Assembly: GCF_902459695.1 (NCBI RefSeq) | Contig: NZ_CABPRZ010000024.1 | Coordinates: 1-64,000, forward strand | From: Pandoraea terrae | Lineage (GTDB): Bacteria > Pseudomonadota > Gammaproteobacteria > Burkholderiales > Burkholderiaceae | Direction: 5' to 3' | DNA: 64,000 bases | In this document: positions 1 through 8,876 of the stretch, piece by piece | Layout: each line of letters begins with the position of its first letter | Numbering within the stretch: position 1 is the stretch's first letter | Position numbers and translations under genes: made by a program | The notes under the pieces: generated by a model | The model's database searches: none | The model's input: the letters and a program-made list of their open reading frames with translations, nothing else | Told to the model about the DNA's origin: nothing

Positions 1-619
1 CCGCGCCCGCGCCCGCAGCGGCCTGGCCCGGCAATTGTGCGGCGCCCGTGGCCTGCAGTGCGCCATTTACGGCGGCAGCAATCGCGGCCGCCGGCGACTT
101 GTTCGCCGCGCTGGCTTCGGCGTCGGTTTGCGCTGCGGCGGCGACGGGTTGCGTTTGCAGCGGCGCCGCGGCCATGGCGTTCAGGGCGACAGCCAGCGCT
201 GCCGCCGGATCGGCCGGCTGGGCGGCGTTCTGCGATTTGTCGGCGGGCTTGTCGTGGCCGGCATCGTCCTTGGCTTGTGCGGAATCCGTCTTGCCACCGC
301 CTGCCTTGTCGCCGGTTGCGGACGCCGGGTCCGTGGCGCCTGCGGTCTTGTCGGCCGGCGGGGCATTGCCGGTCGCCTGCGCGTTCTGGGCGCTGGCGTT
401 GCCACCGGCGCCGTTCGTGCCATTTGTGCCGTTCTGGCTCGAGGTTTGCGATGCCGACGTTGCTTGCGGCGCAATTTGCTGATTCAGGATCGTCGCGAAC
501 GGCGTGTTGCCACTGTTGCCGGCGTTGCCAGCCGCATCGCCACTGCCGCCCGTAACAGCATTGATGACGGCGTTGCCCGCTTGTGCGGATGTGGGAGCGA
601 GCAGGTTCAGAGGCGTCAT
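1..619 (-). CDS. fliK: Flagellar hook-length control protein FliK, N-terminal part only
   Basis: This minus-strand reading frame opens with ATG at 619 and stays open to the window edge, so only about the first 206 codons are visible. The start is preceded by an AAGGA ribosome site about 7 nt away. The visible protein is low-complexity, rich in Ala, Gln, Asn, Gly and Thr, as expected for the disordered secreted N-terminal ruler half of FliK. The C-terminal Flg_hook domain, which would contact FlhB, lies outside the window, so identification rests on composition and on position 10 nt downstream of fliJ in a fliF-G-H-I-J-K order. FliK is exported during hook assembly and switches export specificity when the hook reaches full length. 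A second FliK-like gene lies at 7139-8488, so the genome appears to have two. Confidence 0.75.
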   Translation of the reverse strand, partial: MTPLNLLAPTSAQAGNAVINAVTGGSGDAAGNAGNSGNTPFATILNQQIAPQATSASQTSSQNGTNGTNGAGGNASAQNAQATGNAPPADKTAGATDPASATGDKAGGGKTDSAQAKDDAGHDKPADKSQNAAQPADPAAALAVALNAMAAAPLQTQPVAAAAQTDAEASAANKSPAAAIAAAVNGALQATGAAQLPGQAAAGAGA

Positions 620-629
620 GGAAGCGTCC

Positions 630-1085
630 TTAAAGCGGCGACGTGTCGGCGCGGCGGCGGGTGGCGCGCGCAGCGTATTCGTCGTTGTCCTTCTGTTCAC
701 GGCGGGCGACGCGCAGGTCCTCGCGCGCCTGGGCGCGAGTGGCAAGCGTGCCGAACGAATTGAGGCGGCGCTGCTGCGCCTGCCACTCGCGGCGAGCGGC
801 TTCGAGCCGGTCCTGCGCCTGTTGCAGCAACATCTGTTGTTGGCCGATGGCGCTGTCGAGTGTGTCAATGAATTGCTGGAAGTTGCGCCAATCGCCGCCG
901 GCCATGCCGGTTTGCGTGGCGGTCTGCATGCGCGAGCGGTATTCGTGGCGGTATGTCTTTAGCGCTTCGAGCTGCCGTTCGACTTCGGCGCGTTGGCGCT
1001 GACGGTCGCCGAGCAGTTTCGCGGCTTCGTCGACGTCTTTTTGCGCCAGTTCGATCAACAACTTCAGGGGCAGGTGCGAATTCAT
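630..1085 (-). CDS. fliJ: Flagellar export chaperone/stalk protein FliJ
   Basis: 151 residues, the usual FliJ size (about 147), almost entirely predicted alpha-helical coiled coil with heptad-like Leu/Ala and many Arg, Glu and Gln. FliJ inserts into the FliI ATPase hexamer like the gamma subunit of F1-ATPase, couples it to the FlhA export gate and escorts empty export chaperones. The start has a GGAAGG ribosome site, and the gene begins 12 nt after the fliI stop, consistent with one transcript. The C-terminus is basic (RATRRRAD) and probably loosely structured. Identification is by length, coiled-coil character and position between fliI and fliK; FliJ sequences are poorly conserved, so residue-level motifs are not decisive. 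Confidence 0.88.
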   Translation of the reverse strand: MNSHLPLKLLIELAQKDVDEAAKLLGDRQRQRAEVERQLEALKTYRHEYRSRMQTATQTGMAGGDWRNFQQFIDTLDSAIGQQQMLLQQAQDRLEAARREWQAQQRRLNSFGTLATRAQAREDLRVARREQKDNDEYAARATRRRADTSPL

Positions 1086-1097
1086 GGCCGCCTTCCG

Positions 1098-2762
1098 TTA
1101 GCGGAACAGGCCGTGCAACTGATGCACGGCGTCCGAATAGCCGGCCCGTTCGCGCATTCCCTGTTGCAGGAACGCCTCGAGACGGGGATAAAGCTCGATT
1201 GCCTGATCGAGCATCGGATCGCTGCCGGGCGCATAGGCGCCCACATTGATCAGGTCGCGGTTGCGCTGGAAGCGCGAGAGCATTTGCTTGAAACGGCGCA
1301 CCTGGTCAAATTGCGGGTCGTCGATCAAGGCCGCCATCGCCCGGCTGATGGACGCTTCGATGTCGATCGCCGGGTAGTGGCCCGACTCGGCGAGGTGGCG
1401 CGACAGGACAATGTGGCCGTCGAGAATCGCGCGCGCCGCGTCGGCGATAGGGTCCTGCTGGTCGTCGCCTTCGGTCAGCACTGTGTAGAACGCCGTGATG
1501 GAGCCGCCGCCGTCGGGCCCGTTGCCGGTGCGTTCGACAAGCGCCGGCAGCTTGGCGAAGACCGAAGGCGGGTAGCCCTTGGTCGCTGGCGGCTCGCCGA
1601 TCGCGAGAGCGATCTCGCGCTGCGCCATGGCGTAGCGGGTGAGCGAATCCATGATGAGCAGGACGTCCTTGCCCTGATCGCGAAAGTGTTCGGCGAGCGC
1701 CGTGGCGTAGGCCGCGCCTTGCATGCGCAGCAGCGGCGAGACGTCGGCAGGGGCGGCAACGACGACCGAGCGGGCGAGGCCCTCCGGGCCGAGAATGTTC
1801 TCGATGAAATCCTTCACTTCGCGTCCGCGTTCGCCGATCAGCCCGACGACGATCACTTCGGCTTCGGTGAAGCGCGCCATCATGCCGAGCAGCACCGACT
1901 TGCCGACACCGGAGCCGGCGAACAGGCCCATGCGCTGCCCTCGTCCCACGGTCAGCAGCGCATTGATTGCGCGCACCCCCACGTCGAGCACGGATTCGAT
2001 CGGCGCGCGGCCGAGCGGGTTGATCGGGGCGGACGTCAGCGACGCGCTGTCCGTCTGGCCGAGCGGGCCAAAATCGTCGAGCGGCCGGCCGGCGGCATCC
2101 ACGACGCGGCCGAGCAGCGCATCGCCCACGGGCAGGCGTTTGCCGTTGTGACGCACGGCCCCGAGCGGGCTGTCGGCGGCCGCATCCATCGGGAACACGC
2201 GAGCGCCGGGCAGCAGGCCCGCGACTTCGGTCTGCGGCATCAGGAACAGCCGGTCGCCATGAAAACCGACGACCTCGGCTTCGGCGGTCGCGGGCTCGCG
2301 CGAGGCGTCATGCACGGGCAGCTCGATCTGGCAGCCCGCACCGACCGGCAGGCGCAGCCCGACGGCTTCGAGCACGAGTCCGGCGGCGCGCGTCAGGCGG
2401 CCGCAACGGCGTAGCGGCTCGACCGCGTGCACGCGCGGCGCGTGTTCGCGCAAGCCGTTTTGCCATCGGCGCAGATGGGCGTCGCGGGCAATGCTGCGGG
2501 CATCGAGTTCATGGTGGGCGGCCGGGGCCTCTGCGCGTACGGCCGGGGCCGGTGTTTGGGGCTCGACCTGCGGCACCGGGGTTTCGCTCGCCGGCAGCGG
2601 CATCGTGTCGAGTTCATCCCACAGTCGTACCGACGGCCTCGTGGCGTCGTTGGCGGGCACCGGCACTTCATGCGGCGCGTCGTGCGCCGCGGCGTCGGCC
2701 GCCGGGTCGACCGGCAGCACGATGCGTTTCGGTACGAGGGGAGCGAACTCGGATGTCACCAT
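1098..2762 (-). CDS. fliI: Flagellum-specific ATPase FliI
   Basis: 554 residues. Walker A (AGSGVGKS) lies near residues 282-289, the Walker B region ([12 protein letters not shown]) follows about 90 residues on, and the export-ATPase signature [13 protein letters not shown] is present. FliI is the hexameric ATPase of the flagellar type III export apparatus; it is held by FliH and works with FliJ. The protein is about 100 residues longer than the enterobacterial form (about 457) because of a Pro/Ala-rich N-terminal extension before the beta-barrel domain. A shorter protein from an internal start cannot be excluded. The chosen ATG overlaps the fliH stop by 7 nt (ATGGTGA), which supports this start through translational coupling. 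Confidence 0.97.
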   Translation of the reverse strand: MVTSEFAPLVPKRIVLPVDPAADAAAHDAPHEVPVPANDATRPSVRLWDELDTMPLPASETPVPQVEPQTPAPAVRAEAPAAHHELDARSIARDAHLRRWQNGLREHAPRVHAVEPLRRCGRLTRAAGLVLEAVGLRLPVGAGCQIELPVHDASREPATAEAEVVGFHGDRLFLMPQTEVAGLLPGARVFPMDAAADSPLGAVRHNGKRLPVGDALLGRVVDAAGRPLDDFGPLGQTDSASLTSAPINPLGRAPIESVLDVGVRAINALLTVGRGQRMGLFAGSGVGKSVLLGMMARFTEAEVIVVGLIGERGREVKDFIENILGPEGLARSVVVAAPADVSPLLRMQGAAYATALAEHFRDQGKDVLLIMDSLTRYAMAQREIALAIGEPPATKGYPPSVFAKLPALVERTGNGPDGGGSITAFYTVLTEGDDQQDPIADAARAILDGHIVLSRHLAESGHYPAIDIEASISRAMAALIDDPQFDQVRRFKQMLSRFQRNRDLINVGAYAPGSDPMLDQAIELYPRLEAFLQQGMRERAGYSDAVHQLHGLFR

Positions 2763-3409
2763 GGCAGATCACGCCCCAGTGCGGCGACGACGCGTTCCCA
2801 GCGGGTCGGCAGCGTCGCATCGATTTCACCGCTCGCCGCCTGCGCCTTGCAGCCGCCGCGAGCGATCGTCGGGTCGGCGCGCACGGTCCAGCCGGCCGCG
2901 TCGAGTTCGTCTTTCAGATGCGCCTCGACGAGTGCCACGTCGTCGGGATTGAGCAGCAGGCGCGGCGCGCCCGTCAGCGGATCGTGGGCAAGCAGCTCGC
3001 GCACGACCGGCAGCAACGCTTCCGGGTGAACCGCCAGCGTCTGGCGCAATGCTTGCCGCGCGATGTCGAGCGCGAGCGTGAGCAGCGGCTCGGCGATGTC
3101 CGCGTCGATCGATTCGACGGCGTTGCCGAATGCATGCGCCAGATCGGCCAACTGCGCGGCGCGGGCCTCGACTTCGGCGCGCCCGGCCGATTGTCCGGCG
3201 GCGTAGCCGGCCTCATACCCGGCGGCGTGGCCCTCGGCATGGCCTGCGGCGCGTGCCTCTTCGCGCCACTGCGCGATCTGCGCCACCAACGCGGGATCGT
3301 CCAGCGGCCTGGGCGGCGGCGGGGGCGCCGGCGGGGCCGGATCGAACGACGCCATCTCCCAGCGCTGGTAGGCGCTCAAGCGTTCCTTCGGGATGATGGT
3401 CGAGCTCAT
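2756..3409 (-). CDS. fliH: Flagellar assembly protein FliH (FliI regulator)
   Basis: 217 residues. FliH is the dimeric negative regulator and tether of the FliI ATPase, linking it to the C-ring protein FliN and resembling the V/F-type ATPase peripheral stalk. The sequence shows a disordered Pro-rich N-terminal segment (a run of prolines near residues 26-36), then a helix with small residues at regular spacing ([22 protein letters not shown], residues about 55-76). That is the GxxxG-repeat stretch typical of FliH. An E-subunit-like C-terminal domain follows. The gene sits between fliG and fliI and overlaps fliI by 7 nt. The FliH family is divergent, so the repeat helix and synteny are the strongest evidence. 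Confidence 0.93.
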   Translation of the reverse strand: MSSTIIPKERLSAYQRWEMASFDPAPPAPPPPPRPLDDPALVAQIAQWREEARAAGHAEGHAAGYEAGYAAGQSAGRAEVEARAAQLADLAHAFGNAVESIDADIAEPLLTLALDIARQALRQTLAVHPEALLPVVRELLAHDPLTGAPRLLLNPDDVALVEAHLKDELDAAGWTVRADPTIARGGCKAQAASGEIDATLPTRWERVVAALGRDLPW

Positions 3410-3427
3410 GTGTGGCCTCGTTCGCGG

Positions 3428-4429
3428 TTACACGTAAGCGTCGTCGCCACGGCCGCCGATGACGATGGCGCCCTGGTCCGCCAGGCGCCGCACCACTTGC
3501 AGCACCTTCTTCTGTTCGGCTTCGACTTCGGAGACGCGCACCGGTCCGCGCGACTCGAGATCCTCGCGCAGCAGTTCGGCGGCACGCTGCGACATGTTCT
3601 TGAGGAATTTCTCGCGCAGCTCGGTCGGCGCGCCCTTGAGCGCGATGATGAGCGATTCCGACTCGATTTCCTTGAGCAGCACCTGGATGCTGCGGTCTTC
3701 GACATCGAGCAGGTTCTCGAACACGAACATTTCCTCGACGATCTTCGCGGCGAGCTCGGCGTCGTAATCGCGCACGGCTTCGATGACCGATTCCTCATGC
3801 GTGCCGCCAAGGTAGTTGAGGATTTCCGCAGCGGTGCGCACGCCGCCCATCGGGCTGCGTTTGATGTTTTCCGTGCCGGACAACAGCTTCGTGAGCACGT
3901 CGTTGAGTTCGCGCAGGGCCGTCGGCTGAATGCCGTCGAGCGTAGCGATTCGCAGCACGACGTCGTTGCGCAGGCGTTCCGTGAAGCAGCCGAGCACTTC
4001 CGACGCCTGATCGCGGTCGAGGTGCACCAGGATCGTGGCGATGATCTGCGGGTGCTCGTGACGGATCAGTTCCGCCACGGCCGTCGAGTCCATCCACTTG
4101 AGGCCTTCAATGCCGCTGGTGTCGCCGCCTTGCAGGATCCGTTCGATCAGTCCTGCGGCCTTGTCGCTGCCGAGCGCCTTGTTCAGCACGGAACGGATGT
4201 ACTCGCTCGAATCGAGCGAGAGCGCCGAATGCTGTTCGGCTTCCAGACAGAAGTCCTGCAGGACGTCGGCGATCTGCTCGCGCGAGACCTGCTTGAGCGT
4301 GGCCATCGCTGCGCCGAGTTTCTGCACTTCACGCGGGGCGAGGTATTTGAACACCTCGGCCGCTTCGTCTTCGCCCAGCGACATCAACAGGATGGCGCTG
4401 CGTTGGAGTCCCTCAGCGCTCATCGCCAC
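3428..4429 (-). CDS. fliG: Flagellar motor switch protein FliG
   Basis: 333 residues, the normal FliG length. FliG is the C-ring protein that binds the MS-ring protein FliF through its N-terminal domain, binds FliM through its middle domain and receives torque from the stator through charged residues of the C-terminal domain. Visible signatures are the N-terminal SAILLMSLGEDEAAEVFKYL segment, the EHPQIIA motif of the middle domain (about residues 123-130) and a charged C-terminal torque helix region (FLKNMSQRAAELLREDLESRGPVR). Two near-adjacent ATGs (MAMSAEG) could serve as start. The gene overlaps the end of fliF by 17 nt, so translation is probably coupled. Confidence 0.98.
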   Translation of the reverse strand: MAMSAEGLQRSAILLMSLGEDEAAEVFKYLAPREVQKLGAAMATLKQVSREQIADVLQDFCLEAEQHSALSLDSSEYIRSVLNKALGSDKAAGLIERILQGGDTSGIEGLKWMDSTAVAELIRHEHPQIIATILVHLDRDQASEVLGCFTERLRNDVVLRIATLDGIQPTALRELNDVLTKLLSGTENIKRSPMGGVRTAAEILNYLGGTHEESVIEAVRDYDAELAAKIVEEMFVFENLLDVEDRSIQVLLKEIESESLIIALKGAPTELREKFLKNMSQRAAELLREDLESRGPVRVSEVEAEQKKVLQVVRRLADQGAIVIGGRGDDAYV

Positions 4430-6080
4430 CCACCCATGCTTTCACGACGGTTGCCACAATTTTCGGATCCTGACGCGCCACCTGGCGCGCGTACTGCAAG
4501 TTGCGCTCGTAGGCACTCTGCTCCGCGGCCGCGCCCGATTCGCCCTGGCCATCGGCGCGGGCTGCGCCGTCGCCCCTGCCTGCCGTGCCGCCCGGCGCGC
4601 CTGCGGCGAGCGACGGCTCTGCCGGCGGCGGCGCGGTTAGATGCTTCTTGAGGGCCGGACGCACCACGCCGAACCACAGATACAGACCGACCAACGTGAT
4701 CAGGGCCCACTTGCCGATCTGCTTGGCCAGTTCGATGTTGGCCGGCTGGCGGTACCACGGCAGATTCGCAAACGGGTCTTCCGCGACCGTGAACGGGCTG
4801 TTGACGACGTTCAACGTGTCGCCGCGCTGGCCCGAGAAGCCCATGGCTTCCTTGGCGAGGTTCTGGACCTGATCGAGCTGGGCCTGCGGCAGGGCGACCA
4901 AGGCGGGTTTGCCCTTGGCGTCGACGCCCGGACGGAAGTTCACGACAACGGCGGCGGACAGGCGCTTGACCGCGCCCGTGGCCTGCTGCACGTGACGGAT
5001 CGTACGATCGACTTCGAAGTTGACCGTGGCGTCCTTGCGGTCGCTGCGCGGGCCCTGAACGGCGCTGGCGGCGCCAGCCGTGGCGACCTGGTTCGGATTT
5101 GTGATCGGCGCGGTCGGGGTGGCCGGCGGCTGGTTCGACAGCGCGCCCGGCACGCCGCCCGCCGGGTTGGTGCCGATCTGGCTGGCTTCGCTGCTCTGCT
5201 GGCTGCGCACGGCCTGATCGCCCGAGTTCGGCTTATAGCTCTCGGCCGTCTGCTCGACGCTGTTGAAGTCGACGTCGGCCGTCACCTGCGCGTGCACATT
5301 GCCTGCGCCCAGGATCGGGTTGAGAATCGCCTCGATGCGGCGAACGTACGCCTGCTCGACTTCGCGAACGTACTTGAGCTGGCTGGCGTCGAGCCCATTG
5401 GCATTGCCGGACGGCGCCGACAGCAGATTCCCGTTCTGATCGAGCACCGTGACGTTCTTGAGCGGCAGCTCCGGCACGCTTGACGACACCATATGGGTGA
5501 TCGCGCTGACTTGCCCGTCATCGAGGACGCGACCGGGATACAGCGTGAGGATGACCGAGGCGCTGGGCTTTTGCTGCTCGCGCACGAACACGCTGGGTTT
5601 CGGAATGGCCAGATGCACCCGCGCGGCCTGCACGGCAGAGAGGGATTCGGCCGAGCGGGCGAGTTCGCCTTCGAGGGCGCGTTGATAGTTGACTTGTTCC
5701 GCGAACTGGCTGATGCCGAACTTCTGGTTGTCCATCAGTTCGAAGCCGACGAGTCCGCCCTTGGGCAGGCCCTGCGAGGCCAGCCGCAGACGCGTTTCGT
5801 GCACCTGTTCGGCGGGCACGAGGATGGCGCCGCCGCCTTCTGCGAATTTGTACGGCACATTCATCTGCTGCAGCGAGGTGATGATCGCGCCGCCGTCCCG
5901 ATCGCCCAGATTGCTGTACAGGACCTTGTAATCGGGCGCACGGCTCCACAGGAACGCCGCGATCAACGCTGCGATGATCGCCGCCGCCGCAATCAGCAGC
6001 GGCAGGCGTTCGCGCGAGCGCAACTGCGCAAGCAGCGGCGGCTTGCCGGCGTCGTCGGTCGTTTGCGTGGCGGCATTCAT
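4413..6080 (-). CDS. fliF: Flagellar MS-ring protein FliF
   Basis: 555 residues from the ATG at 6080. FliF forms the inner-membrane MS ring, the platform for flagellar assembly. One membrane segment lies at residues about 27-45 (LPLLIAAAAIIAALIAAFLW) and a second near the C-terminus (WALITLVGLYLWFGVV). The periplasmic ring-building motifs between them are recognisable (DYKVLYSNLGDRDGGAI, LIPAEQV-like ILVPAEQV, ARVHLAIPKPSVF). The C-terminal tail ends in the FliG-binding segment (RQDPKIVATVVKAWVG). The frame stays open upstream to an ATG at 6206, but those 42 codons do not look like FliF, and MNAATQ is the conventional start just before the first membrane helix. It heads the minus-strand fliFGHIJK run. 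Confidence 0.97.
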   Translation of the reverse strand: MNAATQTTDDAGKPPLLAQLRSRERLPLLIAAAAIIAALIAAFLWSRAPDYKVLYSNLGDRDGGAIITSLQQMNVPYKFAEGGGAILVPAEQVHETRLRLASQGLPKGGLVGFELMDNQKFGISQFAEQVNYQRALEGELARSAESLSAVQAARVHLAIPKPSVFVREQQKPSASVILTLYPGRVLDDGQVSAITHMVSSSVPELPLKNVTVLDQNGNLLSAPSGNANGLDASQLKYVREVEQAYVRRIEAILNPILGAGNVHAQVTADVDFNSVEQTAESYKPNSGDQAVRSQQSSEASQIGTNPAGGVPGALSNQPPATPTAPITNPNQVATAGAASAVQGPRSDRKDATVNFEVDRTIRHVQQATGAVKRLSAAVVVNFRPGVDAKGKPALVALPQAQLDQVQNLAKEAMGFSGQRGDTLNVVNSPFTVAEDPFANLPWYRQPANIELAKQIGKWALITLVGLYLWFGVVRPALKKHLTAPPPAEPSLAAGAPGGTAGRGDGAARADGQGESGAAAEQSAYERNLQYARQVARQDPKIVATVVKAWVGGDER

Positions 6081-6407
6081 GCCTGGCCCCGCGACAACCA
6101 ATGAATTGATGCGATGGAAGTGCTCACTAACATGCGACAGGGGTCTCCGGATACGCGTGGCAGGGTGCTTGGGCGGGGTGTCGTCGAGGCGCAAACGTCG
6201 CCGCACGCACGATGCCGATGTTCGGGATTATTCGCCGCCGAATGTGGAATCGGTCCATGGAATAACGTGGTGTTTTGCCACCAATTAGGGTGTTGGGGGA
6301 TTGCGCGGGAGTGCTAAGCTGCGGCCTGACTGATAAAGGGCCTTGCGTTGGGCCGGATGGCGATCCGGGCGGCGCGGCGGGCATCGAAGCACTCAAGGAC
6401 ACTGACG
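6081..6407. other. Divergent fliF/fliE intergenic region
   Basis: About 327 bp without a convincing gene between the divergent fliF and fliE starts. It must hold the promoters for both flagellar operons. I looked for sigma-54 (GG-N10-GC) and sigma-28 elements. The closest sigma-28 resemblance is TAAA at about 6333 followed by CCGGATGG, which is too degenerate to call. An inverted repeat TGGTG/CACCA flanks a TTTTGC loop near 6268-6283 and could be a regulator site. Short open frames here lack ribosome sites. Confidence 0.5.
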
Positions 6408-6743
6408 ATGGCAATCCCGGGAATCGAATCCGTATTGCAGAAGCTGGGCAGCGTGGCCGCGCAGGCGGCGGGCCTGTCGAGCACGAGCAGCGCCGCGGCA
6501 GCCGCCACGGGCGCGTCGCCAGGGGGATTCGCCGCAGAACTGCAGGCGTCGCTGCAACGGGTGTCGTCGGCGCAGGATGGCGCGCAAGCGCAGGCGCAGG
6601 CGTTTGAAATGGGCGCCCCGGGCGTGGCCCTGAACGATGTCATGGTCGATCTGCAGAAGGCCAACATCGGCTTCCAGATGAGCCTGCAGGTACGCAACAA
6701 GCTGGTTTCGGCCTATACCAACGTGATGAATATGTCGGTGTGA
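6408..6743 (+). CDS. fliE: Flagellar hook-basal body protein FliE
   Basis: 111 residues. FliE is the small exported protein that joins the MS ring to the proximal rod and is the first substrate of the export apparatus. The C-terminal half is diagnostic: APGVALNDVMVDLQKANIGFQMSLQVRNKLVSAYTNVMNMSV, with the conserved V-Q-K-A region and terminal YQEVMNM-like motif. I start at 6408 because MAIPGIESVLQKL is the usual opening and AAGGACA precedes it. The frame is open upstream to 6348 but that extension is not FliE-like. It is transcribed opposite to fliF, as in many beta- and gamma-proteobacteria. Confidence 0.95.
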   Translation: MAIPGIESVLQKLGSVAAQAAGLSSTSSAAAAATGASPGGFAAELQASLQRVSSAQDGAQAQAQAFEMGAPGVALNDVMVDLQKANIGFQMSLQVRNKLVSAYTNVMNMSV

Positions 6744-6770
6744 TGCCCGGCGCGCCGCTTCACCGTTGAC

Positions 6771-7142
6771 TCAATCTTCAGAAGACGCGGGTAATGGCGG
6801 TGCGGGATCGGTCGCCGGGGCAAACAACCCTGCGCCCGGCGGCAACGGCAGCGATTTCCCGCTCGCATCACCGCCTTTTGCCGCTTCGAGGCGATAGAGC
6901 CAGGCGAGCAGTTCAGCGACGGCCTGATAGAGCTGCGGCGGAATCCGTTGATCGAGATCGACCTGCATCAGCAGGCCGACCAGTTCCGGCGACTCGTGCA
7001 CGTACAGGCCGTGGTCGCGCGCGGTGCGCACGATCGTGTCGGCCAACAGGCCGTAACCCTTGGCGACGACACGCGGGGCATTGTCCTTGGCGCCATACGC
7101 AAGGGCAACGGCGGTGCGGCGTTCCGACGATGGCAGGCTCAT
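6771..7142 (-). CDS. fhlB: FhlB: stand-alone FlhB C-terminal-domain homologue
   Basis: 123 residues starting at MSLPSSERRTAVALAYG. The sequence VALAYGAKDNAPRVVAKGYGLLADTIV, then PELVGLLMQVDLDQRIPPQLYQAVAELLAWLYRL, aligns by eye with the part of FlhB that follows the NPTH self-cleavage site. The NPTH tetrapeptide and all FlhB membrane helices are absent, so the gene encodes essentially the released FlhB-CC fragment plus a Pro-rich tail. Such paralogues (FhlB/YlqH family) are thought to help or substitute for FlhB in substrate switching. The ATG overlaps the upstream FliK-like stop as ATGA, so the two are coupled. The frame is open 116 codons further upstream, but that stretch overlaps the FliK-like gene and is a shadow. 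Confidence 0.88.
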   Translation of the reverse strand: MSLPSSERRTAVALAYGAKDNAPRVVAKGYGLLADTIVRTARDHGLYVHESPELVGLLMQVDLDQRIPPQLYQAVAELLAWLYRLEAAKGGDASGKSLPLPPGAGLFAPATDPAPPLPASSED

Positions 7143-8488
7143 GCAACATCTCCTTCGGGCGATGCCGACGCTTGCGGCACGGCAGAACCGGCGCCCGTGG
7201 CAGTCCCCGGTATATCCGACCCCCGGAGGCCCGCCAGCGGCGTATCGTCGATCGCGCCAAACGTCAACTGGCTCGCGATCAGGCCGGCCGACGCGAACCG
7301 TTGACGCAAATCCTCGCTGCCTGACGACAGCTGCGCCAACGTCGCAGGCGCGTCCGTCAACAGCTTCGCCTGCAGTTGCTGGCCCGAGAGTCCGAGCGTC
7401 ACGTCGACGGTGCCCAGCGTCGGCAGGGTCAGTCGCAGATGGGTATGCCAGGTCGACGCGGGCGCGAACGCTTCCGCTCCCGTGCGCGCGGGACGTTCCT
7501 CGACCTGCCATTCGAGCGCCGCGCCCGGCCATGCCTGCCCGCTCCACTGGAACTGAGGATTGACCAACATTTCCAACTGCTGGCGCAGCATCGTCACACT
7601 CTCGGGCGGGACATTGACGGCGGCGGTCATGGCTGCGGCGGCGTGCTGCGGGAGGCCGGCGGCGTTCATGTTGGCACCCTCACTCCCGAGACCCGGTGCA
7701 TATGCGGGGCCGGCTGCCGCGTGTCCGGGTAACACACTGGTGACGGCCTGCGACAGGCTTGCCGCGTGGGCCAGGGCGGTGGCGGTATTTGGCAGGTTGG
7801 CGCTGGTATGCAGACCGCCCGATGCCGCACTGTCGCCGTCCGCTGCGAGCCACGGCGCCGGCCGCGCGCCGGCCGCATCGCCTTCCGGCGTCGCCGGCGG
7901 CGCCGGCGACAGATTAGCGGCGGAGTCGACCAACGGCAAGGTCGCGTCGCCGCCCGCAGCCAACAGTCGCGCGGCGAGATTGGCTTCGGCCGGCCAGCGC
8001 AGCTGCGGTTCCAGCTGCAGTTGTTCGAATGCCCGGCTGCCGGCCGCCCATTGCGACAGGTGCGCTTCGTAGAACAGGCCGCTGGTGGCCAGCGCATCCT
8101 TCAGGGCGCCGGCCAGCAGCGGCGCGAGCGCCGGCGCGCCCTGTCCGGGCGGCACCGGCCAGATGGGCGTGGCGCTTTTGACGGCGCCGGGATTGTCCGG
8201 CGCGAGGCGCAGGATGGTGTCGATGGTACGCGCGGCGGCGGAAAGGGTTGTCTGCTGGCCGGGTGGCGGCGCATACGGGGCGACGTTGGCCGGCGTCGTC
8301 GATGTGCCGATCGCCGCTGACGACGTCTGCGTGGTCAGTTCGGCATGCGTGGACGTGGCGGCGCCGACGGGCGCGGTGGCGGCGACCGCCGAGGGCGTGC
8401 CAGTATTCGACGCGCCTTGGCTCAGGCCGAGCAGCGAGTCGAGGCGACGCGCAAGCGCTGCGGCGAGCACCGAATCCATGCCGGCCAT
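7139..8488 (-). CDS. Second FliK-like hook-length control/Flg_hook-domain protein
   Basis: 449 residues. The first 300 or so are low-complexity Ala/Pro/Thr/Gly sequence. The C-terminal 130 residues look like the Flg_hook fold of FliK (EWQVEERPARTG, HLRLTLPTLGTVDVTLGLSGQQLQAKLLTDAPATLAQL, LRQRFASAGL). This is a FliK architecture, yet the normal fliK sits downstream of fliJ at the left edge. The gene is directly coupled (ATGA) to fhlB, an FlhB-C paralogue. A FliK-type ruler paired with an FlhB-CC-type protein parallels the ylqG-ylqH arrangement of Firmicutes. I infer an accessory substrate-specificity role. It could also be a secreted, partly disordered protein without ruler activity. Confidence 0.8.
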   Translation of the reverse strand: MAGMDSVLAAALARRLDSLLGLSQGASNTGTPSAVAATAPVGAATSTHAELTTQTSSAAIGTSTTPANVAPYAPPPGQQTTLSAAARTIDTILRLAPDNPGAVKSATPIWPVPPGQGAPALAPLLAGALKDALATSGLFYEAHLSQWAAGSRAFEQLQLEPQLRWPAEANLAARLLAAGGDATLPLVDSAANLSPAPPATPEGDAAGARPAPWLAADGDSAASGGLHTSANLPNTATALAHAASLSQAVTSVLPGHAAAGPAYAPGLGSEGANMNAAGLPQHAAAAMTAAVNVPPESVTMLRQQLEMLVNPQFQWSGQAWPGAALEWQVEERPARTGAEAFAPASTWHTHLRLTLPTLGTVDVTLGLSGQQLQAKLLTDAPATLAQLSSGSEDLRQRFASAGLIASQLTFGAIDDTPLAGLRGSDIPGTATGAGSAVPQASASPEGDVA

Positions 8489-8537
8489 GCCAGGCTCCCT
8501 CGAAGGCGAGGACGTCGACGACGCGCGGGGCCGCGCG

Positions 8538-8876
8538 TCAGACGCCCAGGTTCAGTCCGTACACCTCGTGCAGGGCGCGTTGGCGGCGCGTGCTGATGAT
8601 CATGGCATCGAGGTGGGCGAGACGCGGCACGACGAGATCCCGGATAGCGGCGTCGTCGGCCAGGATACGCCGGATGATGGCGTGCTTGCGCGCGCGCTGC
8701 GCTTCATCGAGCGGCAGTTCGGCGTCGAGTTGTTTGATCGCGTCGACCTGCGCGCGGTATTGCGCTTCCAGATCGACGAGGGCTTCCCAGTCGCCGTCGC
8801 GGGCGACAACCAGCATGCGTTCGGTCAGGCCGGCGATGCGTTCGTAGCAGTTCAACAAGGTCGTGGCGTTATTCAT
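8538..8876 (-). CDS. fliT: Flagellar export chaperone FliT
   Basis: 112 residues, all-helical, the expected FliT size. FliT is the cytoplasmic chaperone for the filament-cap protein FliD and can also bind FliI/FliJ and, in enterics, FlhDC. The start at MNNATTLLNCYERIAGLTERML is chosen because it overlaps the fliS stop by 8 nt (ATGAATAA); 26 further codons upstream are open but overlap fliS. The helix pattern (YERIAGLTERMLVVARDGDWEALVDLEAQYRAQVDAIK) resembles FliT. Identification rests on this and the fliD-fliS-fliT order. Confidence 0.88.
   Translation of the reverse strand: MNNATTLLNCYERIAGLTERMLVVARDGDWEALVDLEAQYRAQVDAIKQLDAELPLDEAQRARKHAIIRRILADDAAIRDLVVPRLAHLDAMIISTRRQRALHEVYGLNLGV

Noticed and set aside
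2552-4651. 699-codon plus-strand frame across fliI-fliF
   Set aside because: Antisense to well-defined flagellar genes; Arg-rich, no start signal.
6081-6206. Upstream in-frame extension of fliF
   Set aside because: Forty-two codons without FliF similarity, reaching into the divergent promoter region; MNAATQ directly precedes the first membrane helix.
6285-6320. Possible sigma-54 promoter for fliE
   Set aside because: GG and GC dinucleotides do not have the required N10 spacing at any register I tried.
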